Positions 26,463-34,896 of a stretch of 64,000 bases of DNA are shown piece after piece. The notes beneath the pieces are model-generated. The model saw only the letters and a list, made by a program, of their open reading frames with translations. It was not told the DNA's origin and made no database searches. Positions within the stretch are counted from its first letter, which is position 1. Each line of letters starts with the position of its first letter. The stretch comes from Pampus argenteus (lineage: Eukaryota > Chordata > Actinopteri > Scombriformes > Stromateidae): the NCBI GenBank assembly GCA_036937835.1, contig CM072860.1, forward strand, positions 6,403,001 through 6,467,000. Direction: 5' to 3'. A program made the translations under genes and the position numbers.

Positions 26463-26476
26463 GTTACCATGGAAAC
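26463..26476 (+). promoter_or_regulatory. RFX X-box-like site
   Basis: GTTACCATGGAAAC fits the X-box pattern with a single deviation in the right half site. Unique sequence context. Confidence 0.3.
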
Positions 26477-26537
26477 ATTCCCATGGCATAGCCCATTACA
26501 GAAACAGACACTTACACATCACTTCGGAAAAGCTTTC

Positions 26538-26550
26538 GGGGGGGGGGGGG
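26538..26550 (+). repeat. Poly-G run of 13
   Basis: 13 G in a row, followed by TTTCTACCCC. A simple homopolymer. Confidence 0.9.
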
Positions 26551-26800
26551 TTTCTACCCCAGTGAATCTTGCGTTACTTGTGCGAGGATATGTGGGGCAC
26601 TTTTTTTTTTTTTTTTTTATTTAGGTTTGCTGTGCGTCATATAACGCTGTTCAGACAAGTAAAAGATTTTTTGTGATTTTTTTTATTTATTTTTTTAGGG
26701 AAAGAAAAAACCTGCTGGCCAAAGCCTCTAATGACACAAAAGCAGGATGCGTCGTAAAATAAAATGTACCGCTGTGTAATTATCTCCCTTAAACATAAAC

Positions 26801-27500
26801 TGCTGACTCATTTCATCAAGCGTAAATTGAAAATAACAAACAACCCCTCAGCAGCCCCCCCACGCCTTTAGCATCTGTGTGCTCCATCACCTAAATGAGA
26901 GACCGTGATGAGGTTAAGTACAACAGTAGACCCTGACCAATTGTTTCACATATTCAGCTGTGGGGAGCAATTATTCTTCGGGCCTGCTTGGTTTTGATTA
27001 AGCCGCGCTTTATTACGCTGTCTCCGCAACCCCGTGTTGGGCTGTGTAATGAGTCTGGCGTGAGGATGATAAGGCTCTGATAAAAGATCCAACATGGCCG
27101 TTATGACGTCTTAGCTATCTCAAATACATAAATGAATAAATAAATAAATAAATAAAGGCTTTGGTGGATGCTGAAACTAACTCTCGGTGGCAGGATGTTG
27201 TTTGTTCACCTCCAGGGAACAGAGAGAATAGGGTGGCCATGTTTTTGACCCCAACTGGAAATATCAAACCTCCCACATCACAGCATGCATGTCTTAAGAC
27301 GCAGTCATCACTCACATCCAAAAACACTGATTGCTCTATTATGACATCTGTGACCAATGAGTCACCGAGGAATAAGTAGAAGTTAGGTTATCAATAATTG
27401 AAGGGCAGTATAATAGGAGGACCTTTGCCGAGAATATACAGGATGACTCATGATGGATCTTTTTGGTTTTAGGGTGTTGATTTTTGAAGTGACTCATCAC
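26801..27500. promoter_or_regulatory. Candidate enhancer block with clustered AP-1/MARE-type sites
   Basis: TGCTGACTCA at 26801, TGAGTCA at 27358, TGACTCA at 27444 and 27490, plus GATAAGG and a TGACGTC near 27070-27110. The block is richer in unique words than its AT-rich flanks. Inferred from motif density only. Confidence 0.3.
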
Positions 27501-29715
27501 TTCCATTTGACCTTTTTTAACTGTGCGGAAGCGATAGTCGATTCATCTTTACAGGATAAATGTGGTGGAAAAGCTTTAATTGTGAATTCTCAGGCGTCTT
27601 GCTGCCACTGATTAGTTTTGGGTCGGACCGGATTAAACGGAATGGCGAAGGGAATGTTGATTAACGTCACTTCAGACTCACCTTGATTAATTCAACGAAA
27701 AAAAACTCGAATTATTTATCCTCCGACGAACAAATAGTTCATTTTTTTTCCTAAGCTCATAAACCACGCATGCAGAACATATTCGTTTCGACAATGACCG
27801 TCTTTGCTTATCAACATTCCACCAAATGGTCGCGTTCTCATTTGTGCTGAATACATATGTGCCAACATCATTTACCTCTGAATTATTTGCAGAGAGAGCA
27901 TCGACAAATAGATTGAAAAATATGCAGCCGCACTTTGTGCAAACTTACCGCTTCGGGGCAGGCTGTGCGGGTCCCTTGAGGAGCTGGAGCCGGTCCAGAA
28001 GCTTTAGGTACTTTAGGTACACGTGGATAAACAGCCGCCTCTTCTTACCAGCAGGCCCAGCAACACCTGTTCCTGCTGGGATACATATCGGGGGGATGAC
28101 ATTTTAACATCTGTCCCAAAAGCCCTCATTGAATCTGTTTCTTCCTTTAACATTACAGATTATTATGACTCACTTTCAATGGCAAAACTTGAGAGGGTTA
28201 TTATCCCACTAATTATTGTCCATTCTTATTATATAACTGGCTCCTATAAAAGAAAATATTATCCCCACTCTCGATAGGAGACATAAGATAACCTGTAATG
28301 ATTTTTTTTTAATCATGTCATTAATGAATATTGTTTAATGGATCTTGGTCTAAAGACACTTTTGTTTTATTATAAGTTTTGGCAGCCTTTTTGTTGTGTT
28401 TGTTGATAGTAAAAGACATTGGCAAAAAGGGTATAAACAAATATTTGAATGTGGTACAGATAATTATGCTGTTCATAATTTATCTAAGAAGGGAAGAAAA
28501 AAAAAGTTATTTTCATGAATAAACTTCAGGCATTTAAAGCTTTATTTTCTCTGGTGTACAATTTATTTGCACTGCAGGTTGTTGTATTTTAATTTTTAAT
28601 TTTTTTCTGCACATTGTCACATTTTCGGTCACGTTGTTACTTGTTTTTTTTATTTCTTTTTAATGTGTGTGTTCTTTTTTTGTGCTCAAACTGCAAAAAA
28701 AAAAAAAGAAAAGAAAGGGGAAATGATTTTAAATAAAAGTAAAGTGTAATCACGGTAAAATTCAAATAAAAAAAAAAAAAAATAAGATTTTACTTCCACG
28801 CTGACAACACTTTCCAAACATCTGAGAATCGATTTTTTTCCTGGAAAGCAGTCGAGTTAAAGGAAGTAATCTAAAAGCAGATGACCTTCTCCTGACTCAA
28901 AAGAATAAAAACTACAGAGAGCAACACTCGATTCAATACCAACAGCAAAACCACCAATTTTATATATATATATTTTTTATTGTTTTCACATCAAAATGTC
29001 ATTTAAGTTACACAAATACCGTCTCTCTATATAAACCCTCACAATCAGAAGGGACAATCAGTTTCAAGACACAGACACTGGCTGGTTAATTGGCTGTCAA
29101 GAAGCAGAACTGAAATAGCACTCCATTCATATGATGTGATGAACAGGAGGAGAGTATAGATGTTGGGATTTGAAGTGGTGGTTGTGTGTGTGTGGGGGGC
29201 TTTTTTTTTTTTTTGCTTTTGTGTGGCTCAGTTTGTTGGTGGCATGACTCACGCCTATTGTATAATAAGTTTAAGGAACTTACACAACTTCATATGCCGG
29301 ACTGATTATCTTTCAGATTTGTTATAACTTATAGGAATCTGAAGGATGCTAAGCAAAAAAACAAAAGAAGTCAGATTAATTTTGACTCTTGTATCTACAG
29401 TATGGGTTTCACCCCAGAGGAACTACACTCGCAGTGTAGTTAAAACACGCGGCAAAGCCATTAAACTAAGGCAAGGAACGTAAAAACCCCTGATGGAAGG
29501 AGACCGAAACTCACCGAGCAATATAATCCTCTCTCGACATTCCCTTTTTGACAATTACTTATGTAACACAATTGCTCGCCAGCTGGGTGGTGGCAAGCAA
29601 TATGACAGTTTTATCACAACTTTGACAAAAGTAATTTAGTCGGTTCAGTCCTTTTGTGCTTCTGTGGGAAATAAATCATCCAAATAATAATAAATAAATA
29701 AATAAATAAATGGCA

Positions 29716-29737
29716 CCCCCCCCCCCCCCCCCCCCCC
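29716..29737 (+). repeat. Poly-C run of 22, flanked by (AAAT)n
   Basis: 22 uninterrupted C followed by GGG, preceded by a tetranucleotide AAAT run (about 29686-29711). The length may vary or be misassembled. Confidence 0.9.
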
Positions 29738-30822
29738 GGGATTTGACAGTTCAATGTCTTCCAACACCCAGCGTAAATGGTGTAGTCTTCACCTAGCATC
29801 GTAAAAAAAAAAAAAGTGTGAGCTGCCAGGGTGCTGTGATTCATCATCTGTCTGGGGGGGGACACTTTGGTGGTCCATTGTTGTTCATAGGACGGCTGGG
29901 ACTATAAGCATGCAGCTGTTTAAAAGCTTTAGCTCCACAGAAAGTGTGATTAGTTTACAGAAACTCAATATGGAATGACTTTAGAGTCGGTGTTTAAACA
30001 CCTTTATATTATATGCCTCGTTAGGGTAGGGTCAGTGGGAGCTCCGCTAACAGAAAATTGAAAAGTATTATGTAATTATGAGTTAATTTTAGATAATATA
30101 TGAGAAAAATGCAACTTAAGAAAGTTTGTATTTCAGTAATATTGCTTTAAGTTTTTATCTGTGGTAAAAAAACAAAAAGTTTTTAAAAGATGCCTATTTT
30201 ATTTAAGATGAAAGCTCTTTTTTAAAGTTATGCCCAAATGAGCTTCTGAGTGTTTTGTGTTATTGATGTAGGAAATATAAAATATTCTGATCCTCGCATA
30301 ATTATCTTGGGTGCTATTAACCTTAATTCTCAAAGGAGTGCTAAATCTTTGCCAAACATTAGATTAGGGTTGCAGTCTGCATACTCATTTCAGTAGGAAT
30401 CATTCATGTTTACTGATGAGAGATTAACCATAGACTACATGAACAATTTAAAAAAAAAAAAAAAAAAGCCACACAATATTACAGATTTCCACTAAGCCTA
30501 CTCCATTAGTTGTAAAACATCTATCTATTTCAGATCATCAACCACAATATTTCTGTAAAAAAAAAAAGCACTGATACCCCATATGATTTAGCTTGTTGAT
30601 CATGTTGCAGTTGCTGTCGCAGTGGGAGTTGACTTTGATGTAATATTGTGATATTTCATTTGATTATGCTGATTTGATTGTGCGGGGTCATCCATCCTGC
30701 CTGATGTCTCTCGATATCCTTCAAAAGCATTTTGCTTTATTGGCTTGCCTTGTCTCCTCACCGGAATTTCAATGGTTGTTTGATGGTATTAATGCACCAT
30801 TTGAATGCAGGCCCTGAAGTTT

Positions 30823-30867
30823 GGGGGGCGGGGGGCGGAGGGGGGGGGGTGGAGGGGCGGAGGGGGG
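30823..30867 (+). repeat. G-rich tract, predicted G-quadruplex
   Basis: Six G-runs of three or more (G6, G6, a G10 run, G4, G6 and short GG links) are separated by one to three bases, well within G-quadruplex rules. The tract lies about 3.3 kb beyond the caap1 3' end. Confidence 0.8.
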
Positions 30868-31799
30868 CCCATGTGGAGAGAGCATGCATTGAATCTGAAA
30901 GTCAGATGTCAGAGGAGTCAGCGGAGGGAAAGAATTTTCTCAAAAATGCAGATAATATACTGGAGTGGAATATCAAATGTTGAAATCTTTTGGAGTGTGA
31001 CTTTAAAAAAAAAAAAAAGGAAGCTCTTCTCTTTTCTCACCAAACGTGTAATAACCCACTACACAGTTTTTTTCCAAAAAAAAAGGGGGGTTCTGCCAAG
31101 CTTATGCCTCTTTGAGGAAGCAGATGTGCAGCACACCTGTGATGAAACTACAATTATTTTCCCTTCGCTGATGGCATATTCATAAGGAAACAGAAGGATC
31201 TGTTATTCCAGGACCAATATGCCAAACAGTGAGCCACCATTCAAATTTGGTTTGGACACTGTCTACCAAAACAGGCATATTCTATCTGTAGCTGCTATTT
31301 CTAGCCATCACATAGTTATAACTTACATTTTCTACAGTCTTTAAAATGGCCATTGTGATTACTACCAAATCAAGAGAAATTAGCACTATGACAGAATTAG
31401 ATATTGAATCAAAACAAAGTATTTCTAACAATAAATATCTCTTCTTTTACTTTGATAAGAAAAAACAGCTGTGTCTAAAACTTGAAGAAAATGAAATGTG
31501 TCCGATGAGTCATTGCTTGGGGAAATCAATTCATTTAGTCATACGGAGGTGCTAGGGTTATTTATTGCCTGTCAGCATGAGCCGTTAGTTCAATTTAATT
31601 TCTTGCGGCAGAAAATAACAAGAGACACTACGGAGGATAATTTGAAGAGGATCATTTTATTTATGCAAACACGATGTGTTCTTTTAAAATGATATCTAAG
31701 GTTTTCAAATACCTTTTTAACACCTATGTTGTTTCTGTACCATAGTAACATCTAGATCTTCTGTATTAGATTGGCAAGTTACCTTTTTCACAAACATAG

Positions 31800-31985
31800 T
31801 AGTGCATACTTGTACCATACTGTGTTCCCTGTGGCCACAAAGGACAAAACACACACATTAAGAGCAACACAGAATTACTGCAAACACTAAAAAAAGACAC
31901 ACAAAAGAGACAAACTATGAAGATTTAAAGAAATCAAGAAACGCCGTGAATATCGACAAAAATGTGCAGCAACAGAAACGAGAAG
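31800..31985 (+). repeat. A-rich simple-repeat-like segment (AAAGACACACAAAAGAGACA type)
   Basis: Loose iterations of ACACA/AAGAGACA units resemble the CAAAGAGACACAAAA repeats scattered through fish genomes. The period is imperfect and the boundaries are uncertain. Confidence 0.4.
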
Positions 31986-33395
31986 GAGCGGAGTGATCGA
32001 CCTGTTTGTGAAAGATAATGATGTTTTCCCCAATGGTCAACGCTGGGAAGCTAATTGCACACTAGACAACAAAATTATTGGTTTGATTAAGAAAAAGAAA
32101 AAAGACTTTTTGCTATTATTTGTCACCACTAGTGGACCATCATTTGTTATGTTTGAGCAAACAGTTACAAGGTGACCTACTGTAAATCAGGTTTATCATG
32201 TATGATGTGTTAAGTGTCTCAGACTCTGCTGAAAGTTTCACTTTATCTGGATAGCTGATCTCTGTCAGCATTGGTGGCATTAAAATACTAAAACTTCAAC
32301 CATTTAGCATGTGATGTCTGGAAAGTTAGCATGCCATACTCTCTCACTATGCTTATGTATAGCTGAGACTGATGACTGATGTCTATATCTATCTATATAG
32401 ATATCTATGTATATACACACACAACAAAACTGAACAGAATTTGCAATGCAGTAAGAGTGATATGTGATATTTATCATTTTAAACAGGACTTGCTATATTT
32501 CCTAGTATTTTGCAATACAACAGTAAAGGTTTGATGGAGATGTCTTATAATGGACTGTAGAGAACTGGTATTTCTTGACACGCATGAAGTGTTTAACACA
32601 GTATAAAGCCGACAGCCAACTCACGACATCCTACAGCACACAGTGTGTCGCATAGAAAGTCTTCCAGAGCATCTAATAATAAAGTAGCTGGTGTGACTTT
32701 TAATAAAAGGCAGATATTCATTGTTTCTGAACTTCAAGGAGATTGTTATGCACCACAGGTTGAATATAAAGTCGAGAGGAAAGTCATCCTGAAATAGTAC
32801 TTTTTTTGACATCTCTAATAAGCATCACTATCCAAAGGCTTGGCGGCCATTAAGCAGATCATATAGTGAGCACTAAAAACTATGTTTTTGACCTTTATGA
32901 TAGCAAGTATCACGTATTTAATATTTTAACATAGTTCGTTGGATAATTTTAATTCGGAAAATACTTTCTCAATAAAACACTACTGTCTCGCCTCTCCACC
33001 AATCCATTTTTCAGCCTACCCAACTTAAGGTCTGCGTGAAAAGCCGTTTATCTGTTCATAAACCATAATTGGTATTCTAATAGCAGTAAAATGACACCGA
33101 TAAATACTCACTAGCCACAGATACCACCATCACTCACAATCTTTGTATCCCCCTTTTTTTTTTTTTTTACTAAAGTGGACACTTTTCTCTTGAGATCATC
33201 AATGAGTACAAAGATACCTGCACATAAATGCATAGAGAATGATGCATTTAACCCTCCCACCCTCACTGCTGCCATGAAATAACCCTTTTAAATGCAAATA
33301 CCCAGGAGGCAACTGGCTTCTTATCGTACTTTTCATTGTCTCCTTTGAGGTTGAGGGGCAGAGAGCTGTTTTGCTCTGCAACTGCATATAATTAT

Positions 33396-33417
33396 ACACA
33401 CACACACACACACACAC
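33396..33417. repeat. (AC)n microsatellite
   Basis: 22 bp of uninterrupted AC. Confidence 0.95.
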
Positions 33418-33684
33418 CGCAACCTTGCAGATTATACCAGAACAAAGCAGTAAATTGCACTGAAGAAACTACAGCATTAGACGAGAGGATGCTTGCCAGC
33501 ATGTTTCTTTTGGACCAAGGAATCGATTTGTACAGGAAGCAGAAATGTATTTTAAAGTTACTCTGGTGGATAAAACTGGCAGGTCATTTACATTGATGTA
33601 TAGGTGAGGACAGTCGGTCTAATTATCTCAGGGTTGTTTCTTTTTGGGGGGTTTCTACATTTTGTCTGTATTGCAATAAGATAT

Positions 33685-33728
33685 ATTGCATTAATAATAT
33701 ATATATATATATATATTATTAATGCAAT
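33685..33728. repeat. 44-bp perfect palindrome, AT core with unique arms
   Basis: ATTGCATTAATAAT at the left and ATTATTAATGCAAT at the right enclose an (AT)n core, and every base pairs about 33706.5. The non-simple arms ATTGCATTAATAA make this more than a plain microsatellite. Confidence 0.9.
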
Positions 33729-34104
33729 GTTCCCCTTGCAGAGATATCCATTTTACACTGGTGTCAGAAAGTATAGTAAATATAAAAAGAAAGAAAAAAA
33801 AACCCATAACATGTTTGTTGTATGTGCTTGAAACTAACTTGACCAGTATGTATACGACAAACTTAAAGGAACTGGCTGAAGAAATATTCAACAACGCTGC
33901 TGCCAACTACTCTGGCTTGTAAATCTGTTTATAGACATAATATAAAACATATAATATTTTTACTAAATTACATCACTACATAGAAAACTTGACTTTCATG
34001 CTGCTCATGACCATTTTAACTGTAATGTGAGCAAATCAAGCATCTCTTGCTCTCTCTCCTCCTCAGATTAGATGCTACCATAGATATATTATAGCAGGGT
34101 AACA

Positions 34105-34118
34105 CTGCCATCTAGTGG
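34105..34118 (-). promoter_or_regulatory. CTCF-type motif just past the caap1 3' end
   Basis: The minus strand reads CCACTAGATGGCAG, which fits the CCASYAGRKGGCRS core at every position. It lies about 80 bp beyond the caap1 poly(A) signal and could be an insulator at the gene's end. Motif evidence only. Confidence 0.45.
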
Positions 34119-34199
34119 CCACACAATAAAATAATATGTGCTATGAACAAGATGTGAAAACAGAAAACATGCATTTAGATGATGTAGGATAGGCCTTGA

Positions 34200-34205
34200 T
34201 TTATT
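34200..34205 (-). promoter_or_regulatory. caap1: Poly(A) signal of caap1
   Basis: AATAAA on the minus strand lies 207 nt past the stop codon. It is followed about 35-45 nt later by a U-rich TTTTCTGTTTTC stretch of the kind used as a downstream element. It is the first canonical hexamer seen after the stop, so the 3' UTR is probably about 230 nt long. Confidence 0.6.
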
Positions 34206-34411
34206 TAATTTAGAGGTAAACATTTACAATATTCCAATATGGAGTAATTACACAACATGGTCTGAATGGTACACTCAGAGAACAATGAATCAGTACTATG
34301 CTGTTAAAGTTGTGCTGTATGATCCAAGACAAAACCATCTTCTAACTGAAATATATATAAACTGTATATATGCTACAGTGTATAAAACCATACAAAAATA
34401 ATGAAAGTGTG

Positions 34412-34896
34412 TTAAATGTTTTTTGTAGCAGAGGACTTTTTCCCATCACTTGCTTTCATCAGAGCCTTGATGGCCCTGGCTCTCATTTCCAGCTCCAGGA
34501 GCTCCAGTTGCTGAATGGACGGCTGACTTGCACAACTTGAAACGTGTCCGCCTTCAACAGGTGAACTGTCGGCTTCGGACAGCGGCGGTGCGCTCTGATC
34601 TTTCGCTTCCTCTTTGCTCGAAGTGGAGGAGAGCGCTAAAATCTCGCTGACACTTCTGTCTATGTCGCTTTGGATGTCTTTCTTTGCTTCTGTTGGTTTA
34701 GAGTCTGTGGGAGGCTCTGGATGTCCTGGCTCAGGGTTAACAGCTGAGTTTGTGCTTTCTCCACTGTTGTCCCCTACTTTTACTGCCACATCCTCAGCTT
34801 TAACAGCCTGCTCCTCTTTGGGTCCCTCTATGTCACTGTCGTAAGTGTCTGCATTTATGCTTAGAACGTCACTCTCTTCGCCTGAGCCGCCAACCT
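34412..34896 (-). CDS. caap1: caap1 coding exon 6 (terminal)
   Basis: This 485-nt exon runs from a TTTCTTTACAG acceptor to the TAG stop at 34414-34412 and encodes residues 170-330. It contains the conserved SDVLSINADTYDSDIEG block, a Pro/Ser/Glu-rich variable linker, a DIDRSVSEILAL helix and the strongly conserved C-terminal LELLELEMRARAIKALMK helix. Confidence 0.94.

Larger units (their letters stand above)
20791..26800. other. Intergenic, no gene recognised
   Basis: Unique sequence with microsatellites at 23829 and 24741, a 22-nt A-run near 24225, a possible element at 24450-25105 and an X-box-like site at 26463. Nothing coding is supported. Confidence 0.45.
27501..34104. other. Intergenic region downstream of caap1
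   Basis: AT-rich, with long A/T runs (28.6-28.8 kb could be a LINE 3' tail), poly-C at 29716, a 9-bp-arm hairpin at 29421-29441, a G-quadruplex tract at 30823, a simple repeat at 31.8 kb and a palindrome at 33685. No gene recognised. Confidence 0.45.

Noticed and set aside
28002..28019. Two tandem CTTTAGGTA units
   Set aside because: Only two copies. Too short to distinguish from chance or replication slippage.
30805..31185. 126-codon plus-strand open frame
   Set aside because: It runs through the G-rich quadruplex tract (Gly-rich) and then random sequence. No family resemblance.
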